Assembly (NCBI RefSeq): GCF_001667075.1
Contig: NZ_LZIL01000043.1
Span: 1 to 64,000, forward strand
Length of the DNA stretch: 64,000 nucleotides
Source of the DNA: Mycobacterium sp. 852014-52450_SCH5900713
GTDB taxonomy: Bacteria; Actinomycetota; Actinomycetes; Mycobacteriales; Mycobacteriaceae
Direction of reading: 5' to 3'
Shown piece by piece: positions 10,212 through 19,425 of the stretch. The number at the start of each line of letters is the position of its first letter. Position 1 is the stretch's first letter. Position numbers and translations under genes: made by a program. Under the pieces are notes generated by a model, which saw only the letters and a program-made list of their open reading frames with translations, was not told the origin of the DNA and did not search any database.

Positions 10212-11725
10212 TTAGGTACCGCCAATTCTGCTGGGGACATGTCCATCGGTAGGGTGTCGTGCTCCACGAGGGCGTCCGCCCGCGAGAGGGTGGGGCCTTG
10301 TGGGAGCAGCCGCAGCGCCACCCACGGCGCCAGGCTCGGTTTCGTCTTCAGGCCCAACGCCTCCCGCACGTCCCGGGTGTCGTCAACCCCGAACCGGGCG
10401 CCCGCGTCCGTCAGCCACCACAGCGACTCCGTCGTCTTGGCGCCGGGGTCGTTGCCGGTGACGGCCACGAAGTTCCCGTAGTCGGGACCGAAGAAGACCT
10501 GGTCGGCTTCGCGACCCGTGGTGTCGGCCTTGACCAGCGACACCACTTTGTTCTCGTCCTTGGCCGCAACCGGAATGGTCGCGCCGGACACGACCTGGAT
10601 GCGGGCCCGGTTCTCGCCGGACGTCTTCTGCCACCACCAGCAGGTCGACGGATTCTCGCGGATGTCCGCCACGTTGAGCGGGGCGTCCGGGTAGGAGGAC
10701 AGGTCCAGCTTGTTGACCACGGGCATCTTGGCCAGCGCGGACGGTTCCACGGTCACCGGCTTGGTGTTGCCGGGCCCGGCGTTCTGCAGGATCTGCGCCA
10801 CCAACGGGGGAAGCGTCTGCACACCGTCAGCCAGCACCAGCGAATACTGTTGCGGCCCACTGATTTGCGGCGTGACGATCACCGTGCCGATCGGGCCGGG
10901 CGCGTTTGGGAACGACGCGCCGGAGCCCGCGTTCTGCACCTGCGGCACGGTCAGTTCGGGGCCCACCGGCAACGCGTCGAACAGGGCGCGGCTCATGGGC
11001 TTGGCCTGGCCCACCTGCTCGGGCGTCAGACCAAGCGGCAGCAGCACCGAACGGTTCGTCGCGTCGATGCGCGACCGGCGTCCCTCGCGGATCACCCACG
11101 CGTCCCCCCCGTAGCTCAGCACCACGGCGTCCGACCCGTTCAGCACGTGCCGGTGGTTGCTGAGGTCCGGGTTCCCGTCGATGACGGTCACCGTCACCCC
11201 GGACGGCGCGCTGACCCCGCTCGAGGTGCCGACGGTGTCGCACACCAGCCACGACGACGTGGTCGGAGCCGAGGGGTGGAAGTTCGACGGCGCACCCGGG
11301 ATGCCCACCATTGGGCCGCGCGGCAGCGTGGCGATCTGGTTGGACTTGACCAGGTGCGGGTTGTCCGGGCGGCCGGTGATCAGCCGCGCAGACGCCAGGT
11401 TCAGCGCGGGGTACAGCTTGTCGCCCACGCGGACATAAAGCGCGCCGGAGTCACGGTCGGCAATGATCGGCGAATCACCGACCTGGCCCGCCGGGCTGAG
11501 GAACGAGTAGAGCAGCGCGCCCAGGCAGATCACCAGCGCCGCCGACACCGAGGCCACCACGGCCAGAGTCTGGCGCCGCCCTGGCTCGACCTCCATGCGG
11601 ACGCGCCACCGGGTGAGCGCCATTGCGGTGCGGCGAGCGAGGAACTGGTAGCCGGTCACCTGCGTCCGCGTCGACAACCCGAGGCCATACCCCGACCCGC
11701 GTTGCCCGCGACTCTCTTCCGCCAC
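10208..11725 (-). CDS. eccB5: ESX-5 core membrane component EccB5
   Basis: A 505-residue inner-membrane/periplasmic protein of the ESX-5 pore. A short cytosolic N-terminus contains the conserved STRTQVTGYQFLARR segment, then comes one membrane helix (about residues 53-77) and a large periplasmic domain with the repeats of the EccB fold. EccB, EccC, EccD and EccE form the hexameric membrane complex. The GTG start has only a weak Shine-Dalgarno. It is the first gene of the visible operon and overlaps eccC5 by 4 bases. A GGATATT/AATATCC inverted repeat lies 33 bases upstream. It is divergent from malQ. Confidence 0.96.
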   Translation of the reverse strand: MAEESRGQRGSGYGLGLSTRTQVTGYQFLARRTAMALTRWRVRMEVEPGRRQTLAVVASVSAALVICLGALLYSFLSPAGQVGDSPIIADRDSGALYVRVGDKLYPALNLASARLITGRPDNPHLVKSNQIATLPRGPMVGIPGAPSNFHPSAPTTSSWLVCDTVGTSSGVSAPSGVTVTVIDGNPDLSNHRHVLNGSDAVVLSYGGDAWVIREGRRSRIDATNRSVLLPLGLTPEQVGQAKPMSRALFDALPVGPELTVPQVQNAGSGASFPNAPGPIGTVIVTPQISGPQQYSLVLADGVQTLPPLVAQILQNAGPGNTKPVTVEPSALAKMPVVNKLDLSSYPDAPLNVADIRENPSTCWWWQKTSGENRARIQVVSGATIPVAAKDENKVVSLVKADTTGREADQVFFGPDYGNFVAVTGNDPGAKTTESLWWLTDAGARFGVDDTRDVREALGLKTKPSLAPWVALRLLPQGPTLSRADALVEHDTLPMDMSPAELAVPK

Positions 11726-12119
11726 TTTGATTCACCATCCGGTCTGCTAGAACGCCTGGATATTGTTCCTGAAAATATCCGCGGCGCGAATTACATCGAT
11801 AACGGTAAGTCACCCGTAGCGACCTCGCCACGCGACGACGTGCGTTCACATCTACATCACTTTGCGTACATCTATGCGGACGTCCCCGCCTCGCCGCGCC
11901 GGCCGACGCGGACAACGCGCCAAGCGCCGTTGAACAGGCACTTTCGAGTTCCCCCGCCGATTCCCGCCCGGACACTCATGTCTCCTCAGGGCATCGTAAT
12001 GGCGAATGGCCGGCTCGTCCTGTCGAGCGTGTGCCGTCCAGTGAACGCAAGAGCGGCGCAATGGGCGGCGGCGCGCGCCGCCTCTCCCGATTGGTGGGCC
12101 GGCGATTTCTGGCAGCAAG
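11726..12119. promoter_or_regulatory. Divergent promoter region between eccB5 and malQ
   Basis: 394 bases with no supported gene. Near eccB5 is an inverted repeat GGATATT/AATATCC with a 9-base spacer (11758-11780). On the minus strand it includes TATTTT (11777-11772), which fits a -10 box and would give a leader of about 40 bases. A direct repeat ACATCTA occurs at 11848 and 11868. The malQ side is GC-rich with no obvious hexamers. Confidence 0.4.
11758..11780 (-). promoter_or_regulatory. Candidate eccB5 operator/promoter inverted repeat
   Basis: GGATATT and AATATCC, 7-base arms 9 bases apart, in otherwise GC-rich DNA 33 bases before the eccB5 start. One arm overlaps a TATTTT -10-like box on the eccB5 strand. 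A repressor bound here could block ESX-5 transcription. Confidence 0.4.
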
Positions 12120-14300
12120 ATGAGCGGTATGAGTGAGCTCGCGCCGTCGTTGGTCGAACTTGCCAGGAGGCACGGCATCGCGACCGAGTACGACGACTGG
12201 ACCGGGCGGCGGGTGCCGGTATCGGCAACCACGCTGGTGGCAGTGTTGGCCGCGCTCGGCGTCGCGGCCGGCACGGAGCAGGAGCGCAACGTCGCGCTGA
12301 CCGCGACGCTCCGGTCGTATTGGGCGCGCCGGTTGCCGGCGACCATCGTCGGCCGCACCGGTGACCAGACGCGGTTTTGGGTGCACGTGACCCACGGCGA
12401 TCCCGCCGAGGTCTGGTTACGGCTCGAGGACGGCACGGTACGCGGCGGGATCCGGCAGGTCGACAACTTCACCCCGCCGTTCGACCTGGACGGCCGCTGG
12501 GTCGGCGAGGCCAGCTTCGTGCTGCCGGCCGATCTGCCGCTCGGTTATCACCGGGTGCACCTGCGTTCCGGTGGCAGTGAGACCAGCAGCGCGGTGATCG
12601 TGACGCCGGATTGGCTCGGGCTGCCGGAGCGGCTCGGCGCCCGGCGGGCCTGGGGCCTGGCCGCCCAGCTCTACAGCGTGCGCTCCACACAGTCGTGGGG
12701 CGTCGGCGATCTGACGGATCTGACCGACCTGGCCGTCTGGTCGGCGTCGCGGCACGGCGCCGACTACTTATTGGTCAATCCGCTGCACGCGGCTCAGTTT
12801 TCTGGGCCGGCGGGACATATGGAGCCGTCGCCATACCTGCCGACATCACGGCGCTTCGACAACCCCATTTATCTTCACGTCGAGGCGATTCCCGAGTTCG
12901 CCGAGCTGCCCAAGCGCAGCCGGGTGCGGCGGCTGCGCTTCGACGCGCAACAGCGAGCCGCTCGGCTCGACGCGATCGATCGCGACGGCGCGTGGGCGGC
13001 GAAGTGCGCGGCGCTCCAGCTTTTGCACCGGGTGCCGCGGTCCGCGGGCCGCGAGCTGTCCTACGCAGCCTTCCGCGCCCGCGAGGGAACCCCACTCGAT
13101 GACTTCGCCACCTGGTGCGCCCTGGCCGAGAAGTACGGCGACGATTGGCATTCGTGGCCGAAGTCGCTACAGCATCCCCGCGCGCCCGGCGTCGAGCGGT
13201 TCGTCGAGAAGCATGCGGAGGCAGTCGATTTCCATCGGTGGCTGCAGTGGCAACTCGACGAGCAACTTGCCTCGGCGCAGTCGCAGGCGATCCGGGCCGG
13301 AATGGCGCTGGGCGTGATGCACGATCTCGCCGTCGGCGTGCATCCCAACGGCGCCGACGCGTGGGCGCTACAGGATGCGTTGGCGCTCGGTGTCACCGCC
13401 GGCGCGCCGCCGGACGAGTTCAATCAGCTCGGCCAGGACTGGTCCCAGCCGCCCTGGCGGCCAGATCGGCTCGACGCCGAAGAGTATCGGCCGTTTCGGG
13501 CAGTGATCAGCGCGGTGCTGCGGCATGCCGGCGGCGTACGCATCGACCACATCATCGGATTGTTCCGGCTGTGGTGGATCCCGGAGGGCGCAGCGCCCAC
13601 CGAGGGTACGTACGTGCGTTACGACCATGAAGCGATGATCGGCATCGTGGCCCTCGAGGCACATCGCGCCGGGGCGCTGGTCGTCGGCGAGGATCTGGGC
13701 ACGGTCGAACCGTGGGTGCGCGACTACCTGCTGCTGCGCGGATTGCTGGGCACCTCGATCCTGTGGTTCGAGTTGGACCGGGACGGAAACGGCGGTCCGC
13801 TGCCGGCCGAGCGCTGGCGCGAGTACTGCCTGTCCTCGGTGACCACGCACGATCTGCCGCCGACCGCGGGCTATCTGGCGGGCGACCACGTGCGGCTGCG
13901 CGAAGCCCTGGGATTGCTGACCCGCCCCGCCGAGGACGAGCTCGCCACCGACAGGGCCGAGCTGGCGGCCTGGATGGCCGAATTACGGCGGGTGGGCTTG
14001 CTCGACGACGGCGAAGACGACGCGGAGAAAATCGTCATCGCTTTGTACCGGTACTTAGGCCGGACGCCGTCGCGGTTGGTGGGCGTGGCACTGACCGACG
14101 CGGTGGGTGACCGCCGGACCCAGAACCAGCCCGGCACCACCGACGAATACCCCAACTGGCGGATTCCGCTGACCGATCCCGCCGGGCGCCCGGTGCTGCT
14201 CGAAGACTTGTTCACCGACGTCCGCGCGGCCACCCTGGCCGAGGCCGTGCGCAGTGCGATTGCGCCCGCGGCCGTCGAGAGCGTGCCTGTTAACTTCTGA
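12120..14300 (+). CDS. malQ: 4-alpha-glucanotransferase (amylomaltase, GH77)
   Basis: A 726-residue cytosolic glycoside hydrolase family 77 enzyme that moves maltodextrin segments between alpha-1,4-glucans. An N-terminal beta-rich extension (about residues 1-160), usual in actinobacterial MalQ, precedes the TIM barrel. The catalytic nucleophile Asp is in RIDHIIGLFR, the acid/base Glu in VVGEDLGTVE, and SVTTHDLPPTAGY carries the third Asp. Rv1781c (malQ) likewise lies next to eccB5. The ATG at 12120 lacks a strong Shine-Dalgarno; a second ATG nine bases on is possible. It is followed four bases later by the F420-like enzyme. Confidence 0.95.
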   Translation: MSGMSELAPSLVELARRHGIATEYDDWTGRRVPVSATTLVAVLAALGVAAGTEQERNVALTATLRSYWARRLPATIVGRTGDQTRFWVHVTHGDPAEVWLRLEDGTVRGGIRQVDNFTPPFDLDGRWVGEASFVLPADLPLGYHRVHLRSGGSETSSAVIVTPDWLGLPERLGARRAWGLAAQLYSVRSTQSWGVGDLTDLTDLAVWSASRHGADYLLVNPLHAAQFSGPAGHMEPSPYLPTSRRFDNPIYLHVEAIPEFAELPKRSRVRRLRFDAQQRAARLDAIDRDGAWAAKCAALQLLHRVPRSAGRELSYAAFRAREGTPLDDFATWCALAEKYGDDWHSWPKSLQHPRAPGVERFVEKHAEAVDFHRWLQWQLDEQLASAQSQAIRAGMALGVMHDLAVGVHPNGADAWALQDALALGVTAGAPPDEFNQLGQDWSQPPWRPDRLDAEEYRPFRAVISAVLRHAGGVRIDHIIGLFRLWWIPEGAAPTEGTYVRYDHEAMIGIVALEAHRAGALVVGEDLGTVEPWVRDYLLLRGLLGTSILWFELDRDGNGGPLPAERWREYCLSSVTTHDLPPTAGYLAGDHVRLREALGLLTRPAEDELATDRAELAAWMAELRRVGLLDDGEDDAEKIVIALYRYLGRTPSRLVGVALTDAVGDRRTQNQPGTTDEYPNWRIPLTDPAGRPVLLEDLFTDVRAATLAEAVRSAIAPAAVESVPVNF

Positions 14301-14304
14301 GGCC

Positions 14305-15186
14305 ATGAAGGTCTCAGTCGTGGCGCCGGTGGCCGACGGCGTCACCGCGGATCCCGAGTGGATGGCGGCCTTCGCCGGCCACCTGGAACAGTGCGGGTTC
14401 GAGTCGATCGTTGTCGTCGAGCACACGGTGCTGGTCACCCGCTACGACAGCGTCTACCCGTATGACAGTTCGGGACGCGTGGGCCTGGCGGCCGACTGCC
14501 CCATCCCGGACCCGCTCGATCTGCTGTCGTTCCTGGCCGGGCGCACCACCACCCTCGGGCTGGCCACGGGCGTGTTGGTGTTGCCCAACCACCATCCGGT
14601 GGTCCTCGCCAAACGGGCCGCAAGCGTGGACGCGTTGTCGGGCGGGCGGCTGCGGCTGTGCGTGGGCGTGGGATGGCTCAGGGAGGAGCTGGAGGCGTGC
14701 GGCGCGGACTTCGAGAACCGCGGCAGACGCGCCGACGAGCAGCTGGCCGTCTTGAGGGCACTGTGGGCCGATCAACCGCACGGGGCCTCGTACCACGGGG
14801 AGTTCTTCAGCTTCGACAACGTCATGTGTTACCCGAAACCCATTGCCGGAGAGCGGCTTCCGGTCCACATCGGCGGGCACAGCCGGGCAGCGGCCCGTCG
14901 CACCGGCCGCTTGGCGGACGGCTTCCAACCGCTCGGGGTGGCGGGGCCGCAGCTGGCATCGCTGATCGCGCTCATGCGCGACGAGGCCGCGTCGGCGGGC
15001 CGCGATCCGGCGGCCCTGGAAGTGTCATTGGGCCACGCCGTCAACAAGATCGACGCCGAACGGGCGGGCAGCCTGGCCGATCAGGGCGCCGACCGGCTCG
15101 TGCTGGCGATGCCGTCGACTGTCGACATCGAGCAGGCCAAGGACGTGCTATCGGCGTGCGCGCAACGGCTTTCGCTGATCGCGTGA
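14305..15186 (+). CDS. LLM-class F420-dependent oxidoreductase
   Basis: A 293-residue TIM-barrel protein of the bacterial luciferase-like family, the group that in mycobacteria mostly uses coenzyme F420. Typical elements are the TTLGLATGVLVLP strand, HPVVLAKRAASVDALSGGRL, GVGWLREEL and KPIAGERLPVHIGGHS. The start MKVSVVAP is preceded by a short GAGG Shine-Dalgarno directly after the malQ stop, so it is probably co-transcribed with malQ and with the NTF2-like gene behind it. The substrate is unknown. Confidence 0.88.
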   Translation: MKVSVVAPVADGVTADPEWMAAFAGHLEQCGFESIVVVEHTVLVTRYDSVYPYDSSGRVGLAADCPIPDPLDLLSFLAGRTTTLGLATGVLVLPNHHPVVLAKRAASVDALSGGRLRLCVGVGWLREELEACGADFENRGRRADEQLAVLRALWADQPHGASYHGEFFSFDNVMCYPKPIAGERLPVHIGGHSRAAARRTGRLADGFQPLGVAGPQLASLIALMRDEAASAGRDPAALEVSLGHAVNKIDAERAGSLADQGADRLVLAMPSTVDIEQAKDVLSACAQRLSLIA

Positions 15187-15191
15187 CCCCG

Positions 15192-15656
15192 ATGAGCCTG
15201 TCAGCCGACGACCGATCAGCCCTCAGCCACTTGGTGCACAGCTACGCGGCCCACCTGGACGAGCGTCGATTCGATTTGATAGCAACGCTTTTCACTGACA
15301 CCGCCGTGCTGGCGGTGCCCGAACCGCCCACGGCGCTTGAGCCGATCCATGCGCACCGTGGGCGAGGCGCCATCACAGCCGCGGTCGCTACCGTCGCGGC
15401 CGTCGCCCGCACCGAGCACGCCATCGTCGGCGAGGTCTACGAGGCCACCGGGCCGGGTGCGGCCCGTGGGCGGGTTGCGTGCATCGCGCACCACTGGGAC
15501 CAGCGCGGCGACGAATTCGTCGACGTGGTCTGGCATCTGCGCTACGACGACGAATACGAGCTGACCGACGGATGGCTGATCGGCCGCCGTGCGTTGACCA
15601 TCAACGCCCTTGAGACCCGAAAGGCCCGCCGGGTGCGGCCACACGACGCGATCTAG
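15192..15656 (+). CDS. SnoaL/NTF2-like protein
   Basis: A 154-residue alpha+beta-barrel protein. The pattern LVHSYAAHLDERRFDLIATLFTDTAVL followed by a strand-rich half ending DGWLIGRRALTI is the SnoaL-like fold shared by small isomerases, hydratases and polyketide cyclases. It starts five bases after the F420-enzyme stop and probably completes the malQ transcript. No active-site residues can be assigned with confidence. Confidence 0.8.
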   Translation: MSLSADDRSALSHLVHSYAAHLDERRFDLIATLFTDTAVLAVPEPPTALEPIHAHRGRGAITAAVATVAAVARTEHAIVGEVYEATGPGAARGRVACIAHHWDQRGDEFVDVVWHLRYDDEYELTDGWLIGRRALTINALETRKARRVRPHDAI

Positions 15657-15853
15657 CAAGCTTGCAGAAGACTTTGCGCAAACTCACAGCGACCCTCCAT
15701 AAACCGAATCTGCGGCGCAAATGGGCGCTTCGTTAGGCAGGTGCGGTCATCGCGCCGGGGAGCGTGGTGGATTTCGCCCGCTCCGGGCGGGAGCAGGCCG
15801 CCCTGGGCCCGGGTGCGGCCGCGGCCGGTGCGCTTCTTCCTGATCGTGTCCAA

Positions 15854-15879
15854 TTTTTACAAGTGGATCCGTGTATTTT
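15854..15879 (+). promoter_or_regulatory. Promoter for a probable leaderless transcript of the molybdo-oxidoreductase
   Basis: TATTTT at 15874-15879 fits the TANNNT -10 box and ends seven bases before the GTG at 15887, so transcription would start at or beside the start codon. A TTTTAC-like stretch about 15 bases upstream could serve as the -35. Confidence 0.5.
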
Positions 15880-15886
15880 CGGCCGC

Positions 15887-17722
15887 GTGACGAACACGGA
15901 ACAGGGGAACCTGAACGTCAATGCCGCCGGAACCACCAGAGGACGGGAAGCGCCGAACGGCAATGTATCGACGCTGGCGGTGGGCACGCCGCTGGACTCC
16001 TCCCCGGATTACCGCAACGAGATTCACACCGCCGAAGACGTCATCGACGTCGAGACCTACGGCGGCGGTTTCGATCTCACCCGGCGGGCGACCGCGCCGA
16101 AGCTGCGCATCGGCCGCGACCGGTGGTTCAACCTGCTCTGGCTGATCCCGATCGGCTTCGCCCTGCTGATCGCCGGGGTGGCGGTCGGCAAAGGCCTGCA
16201 CAACATGCCGGCGGTCCAGTCGTTCATTGCGCGTCATCCGGGGACGGACAGCTCCAATGTCACCCCCGGCCTGCCGGCCTGGATCGGGTGGACGCATTTC
16301 TTCAATCTGTTCATGATGATGTTCATCATCAGGACCGGGATCCAGATCCTCTGCGACCACCCCCGGCTCTACTTCAGCCGCAACGCCACCCCGGGTAAGG
16401 ACGAGTGGCTGCGCGTCGGCCCGCCGGTGCCGGACGACGAGCTGTGGACCGCCAACGCCGACACCGTCGCCCTGCCACCACAATTGGGACTGCCCGGATT
16501 CCGGCACTCGATCGGACTGGCCCGGTGGTGGCACCTGGGCGTCGATGTGCTGTGGCTCGTCAACGGTGCGGTCTTCTACGTGTTGCTCTTCGCGACCGGA
16601 CAGTGGCGGCACATCGTGCCCACCAGCTGGGATGTCTTCCCCAACGCCGCGTCGGTGGCCGTCCAGTACCTGTCGCTGGACTGGCCCACCGACAACGGCT
16701 GGGTCGCCTACAACGGCCTGCAGCTGTTGTCCTACTTCACCACGGTCTTCATTGCCGCCCCCGCGGCGTTGATCACCGGGCTGGGCATGTCGCCCGCGCT
16801 GTCGCAGCGCGTGCACTGGCTCAGCAAGCGGCTGAGCATCCAGCACGCGCGGTCACTGCATTTCGTGGTGCTGGTCTACTTCCTGTTCTTCATCCTGGTG
16901 CACGTCACGATGGTGTTGACCACCAGTGCGCTACGAAACCTCAACCACATGTTCGCCTCCCGCGACGACAACAGCTGGGTGGGCTTCGGAATCTTCGCCG
17001 CGGCCATGGTGCTGACGGCGATCGCGTGGGTTTGGGCCACGCCCTTCACTATTCGCCATCCGCGGGTGATTCAGCGGGTCGGATACGCGCTCGTCGGCCC
17101 GTTCCAGCGGATGCTGGAGCAGCTCGACCCCAAGCCCGGCGCCTTCACCGAAAAGGACATCTCGCCGCACCACTGGCGCAACGGCCGGCTGCCGGAGACC
17201 GTGGAGTACAAAGAGCTGGAAGCAAACGACTTCCGGGACTGGCGGCTCAAGATCTACGGTCTGGTCGAGCATCCGATGGAGTTCTCGCTCGAGGACTTGA
17301 TGGCGCTGCCGTACCACGAGCAGATCAGCCAGCACTTCTGCATCCAAGCCTGGTCGGGCGTCGCCAAATGGGGTGGCGTGCAGATGAAGACGATCATGGA
17401 CATCGTCAAACCGCTGCCCGAAGCCAAATGGGCGGTGTTCTATTCCATGGGCCTCGGCGCGACCGGCGGCATCTATTACAACGCCCATCACATCGGCCAG
17501 ATGGACCATCACATGACGATGCTCGCCTACAACATGAACGACCATCCCCTCCCCTACATGCATGGCAGGCCGCTGCGGTTGCGCAACGAACTGCAGCACG
17601 GTTTCAAACTCGTCAAGTGGATCAAAGGGATCGAGTTCGTGGCCGACTACCGCGACATCGGCAGCGGCTACGGCGGTTACAGCGAGGACCACAAATACTT
17701 TGGGCGGCACCAGACGCTGTAG
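15887..17722 (+). CDS. Cytochrome b561-like / molybdopterin (sulfite oxidase-type) fusion oxidoreductase
   Basis: A 611-residue membrane enzyme in two parts. The first (about residues 80-430) has several membrane helices and scattered His residues like a cytochrome b561/DUF4405 unit. The second (about 440-600) is an oxidoreductase molybdopterin-binding domain with the conserved metal-ligand Cys in QHFCIQAWSGVAKWGG (about 485). The likely role is transfer of electrons between a membrane heme b or quinone and a cytosolic molybdenum centre; the substrate is unknown. The GTG at 15887 is preferred because a TANNNT box lies seven bases ahead. A GTG at 15764 would add 41 residues of unlikely composition. 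Confidence 0.85.
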   Translation: MTNTEQGNLNVNAAGTTRGREAPNGNVSTLAVGTPLDSSPDYRNEIHTAEDVIDVETYGGGFDLTRRATAPKLRIGRDRWFNLLWLIPIGFALLIAGVAVGKGLHNMPAVQSFIARHPGTDSSNVTPGLPAWIGWTHFFNLFMMMFIIRTGIQILCDHPRLYFSRNATPGKDEWLRVGPPVPDDELWTANADTVALPPQLGLPGFRHSIGLARWWHLGVDVLWLVNGAVFYVLLFATGQWRHIVPTSWDVFPNAASVAVQYLSLDWPTDNGWVAYNGLQLLSYFTTVFIAAPAALITGLGMSPALSQRVHWLSKRLSIQHARSLHFVVLVYFLFFILVHVTMVLTTSALRNLNHMFASRDDNSWVGFGIFAAAMVLTAIAWVWATPFTIRHPRVIQRVGYALVGPFQRMLEQLDPKPGAFTEKDISPHHWRNGRLPETVEYKELEANDFRDWRLKIYGLVEHPMEFSLEDLMALPYHEQISQHFCIQAWSGVAKWGGVQMKTIMDIVKPLPEAKWAVFYSMGLGATGGIYYNAHHIGQMDHHMTMLAYNMNDHPLPYMHGRPLRLRNELQHGFKLVKWIKGIEFVADYRDIGSGYGGYSEDHKYFGRHQTL

Positions 17723-17760
17723 GGCGTAGCGCCGAACCCTCGGCGCCGACGCCTCAGGTC

Positions 17761-17786
17761 GTTTGTCCCTTCGGCAATCCGGGTAG
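17761..17786 (+). promoter_or_regulatory. SigF-type promoter
   Basis: GTTT at 17761-17764, a 16-base spacer, and GGGTAG at 17781-17786. This matches the mycobacterial SigF consensus GTTT-N15-17-GGGTAT in all but the last base. It is placed about 45 bases before the ATG of the UsfY-like gene. Confidence 0.6.
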
Positions 17787-17831
17787 CTCCACGGAAGCGG
17801 CCGAACGGAAGTGACCGGAGGAGAGACGCCC

Positions 17832-18113
17832 ATGAGCCACCGCCCTGTCGATCATGATCGGATCCCTCGCTCCGGTAGCGTCGAACCGGCGCACGACTTG
17901 GGGCGCACGCCCGGGCTGATCGTCGTCGGGGCCGCGGTGTTGGCACTCGTGATGTGCGTGGCCACCTTCGCCCTCGGTGACGCCGGCGCGGGTGTCGCCG
18001 CCGCGATCGTCGCCATGCTCACGTTCGGGGCCGGGCTGGCGTGGCTTGGCATGGACCGCAGGCGGATTCGCCAGGCGGAACGAGACTGGCCCGTCGGCCA
18101 CGCTGCGCGGTAG
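17832..18113 (+). CDS. Small two-helix membrane protein, UsfY-like
   Basis: A 93-residue protein with two membrane helices (about residues 29-50 and 53-73) and a basic C-terminus reading GLAWLGMDRRRIRQAERDW. The length, VDH-rich start and closing RRIR motif resemble UsfY (Rv3288c), a stress-induced mycobacterial membrane protein of unknown function encoded near sigF. It has a very good Shine-Dalgarno (GGAGGAGAG). A SigF-type promoter directly upstream supports the assignment. A SigF-like sigma factor is encoded at 47080-47904. The UsfY match rests on memory of the family and needs alignment. Confidence 0.65.
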   Translation: MSHRPVDHDRIPRSGSVEPAHDLGRTPGLIVVGAAVLALVMCVATFALGDAGAGVAAAIVAMLTFGAGLAWLGMDRRRIRQAERDWPVGHAAR

Positions 18114-18131
18114 CACCGCCGGTTGCAACGC

Positions 18132-18560
18132 CTACTGCAGCGAGGCGAGATTTTTCACGGACTTCTCCACATCGGAGCGCAGGATCCGGGCGACCAACCC
18201 GCCGATCGGGCCGCTGAGTAATCCGCCCCTGAGGTCGGCGGTGAGATGGAAATCGGTTCCGGGCTGCTGATCGGTGACGGTCATCGCGACCCCGAGGCGG
18301 ATCCCACCGCGACCGCGGCCTTGCAGCTCAATCGATTTCGGTTCATCGTAGTTGGTGACCGTCCAGTGGATGACGTTGCGGAAACCCTTCACCTTCACGC
18401 ACGACGAGACGCACGTGCCCTCCTCGATCTTGTCGGGCACCGGTCCGCGCCACCCGGCGAATATGGTCATCCACTCGTCGAATCGGCTCAGGTCGGACGC
18501 CAGCTTCCAGGCGGCCTCCGGGTCTACCTCCGACGACACCGAAACATTTACTCGTGCCAC
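18132..18560 (-). CDS. SRPBCC (START-like) family protein
   Basis: A 142-residue protein of the polyketide cyclase/dehydratase, START-like group. The pattern VSVSSEVDPEAAWKLASDLSRFDEWM, a central KVKGFRNVIHWTVTNYDEP and a C-terminal helix (LVARILRSDVEKSVKNL) define the hydrophobic-cavity fold. The start is GTG with a strong GGGGAGGAG Shine-Dalgarno. Such proteins bind lipids or aromatic ligands; the ligand is unknown. It is convergent with the UsfY-like gene and in line with an unknown protein upstream. Confidence 0.8.
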   Translation of the reverse strand: MARVNVSVSSEVDPEAAWKLASDLSRFDEWMTIFAGWRGPVPDKIEEGTCVSSCVKVKGFRNVIHWTVTNYDEPKSIELQGRGRGGIRLGVAMTVTDQQPGTDFHLTADLRGGLLSGPIGGLVARILRSDVEKSVKNLASLQ

Positions 18561-18673
18561 GCCTTGTCGCTCCTCCCCACGATTGCGGTTGGCACCGGCA
18601 CGGCAACACAGGCGACCAGCGCGCAATGCACTGGATACCCCGGTGGGGCCGGGCCTACGCGTTCGCCGCGCCC

Positions 18674-19231
18674 TTAGGGCCAGACCTCCTGCAATTGCTT
18701 CGCCACGTCGATGATCTGCGCGGACTGCGACTGGGGCGCGTCGATCTCCTCGGCGACGTACTGCGCGACGAATCGGCGGATCTCGCCATCGACGCCGGCG
18801 AGGATGCGCAGCACCTCGCCGCGGAAGGACTTCGACGACACGTTGACGGTGATATCGGAAGGCCGCGGTTTCGCGACGTCGACGATCAGCAGCAGCGGTT
18901 CGGCGGCTCGGGCCGTGGCCCGCAGCGCGATGTCCCCGGAGACGACGAACCGCTGCTTGTCGAGCCGAAGGTCGAGCAGCAGATCGATCGACAAGGGAAT
19001 GTGGATGACGAACGTGATGCTGTCGCCCAGGCGGCGGGTGACCTTGGGTTCGTGGATCTTGACGTTGGCGCTGACCTTGGCGATCCCGCCAGGCCCCTGA
19101 GCGATGGGCTCCATGGCGAACTCGTTGCCCGCGATGTCGGCCAAAGCGGCGGCGACACGCTCGGGGGTGACAGCGACCTCGAAGAATCTGCGTCCGAACT
19201 CTTCGTAGGTGACATAATCGTGAGTCTCCAT
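18674..19231 (-). CDS. Conserved hypothetical protein, possible lipid-binding fold
   Basis: A 185-residue protein that I do not recognise. It begins METHDYVTYEEFGRRFFE, has a long strand-rich middle (KVSANVKIHEPKV, SITFVIHIPLSI, RFVVSGDIALRATA) and a helical C-terminus (ILAGVDGEIRRFVAQYVAEEI). No signal peptide or membrane helix. Alternating hydrophobic strands suggest a lipid-binding beta sheet. A GTG at 19249 would add six residues; neither start has a clear Shine-Dalgarno. It is probably co-transcribed with the START-like gene downstream. Confidence 0.65.
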   Translation of the reverse strand: METHDYVTYEEFGRRFFEVAVTPERVAAALADIAGNEFAMEPIAQGPGGIAKVSANVKIHEPKVTRRLGDSITFVIHIPLSIDLLLDLRLDKQRFVVSGDIALRATARAAEPLLLIVDVAKPRPSDITVNVSSKSFRGEVLRILAGVDGEIRRFVAQYVAEEIDAPQSQSAQIIDVAKQLQEVWP

Positions 19232-19425
19232 AGGCTTATACCGTCTCACGCCGGCCGCCGGAACCGTCGCTGATCTGCCCGCGTCGCAGAAATCCGCGTT
19301 CGTTACACCCCCGCCGGGATCATCGGTGATCCGGGCGCGCTGTGAAGCACGCCACAGGCCGGGCGCTTCGATTCGATCCTGCGGGTGGTGGCCTGGGAGG
19401 CTTGATGACTTGGGAGGTGATTTCG

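Noticed and set aside
15764..15886. Upstream GTG start for the molybdo-oxidoreductase
   Set aside because: The added 41 residues look non-coding and would include the promoter-like TATTTT box.
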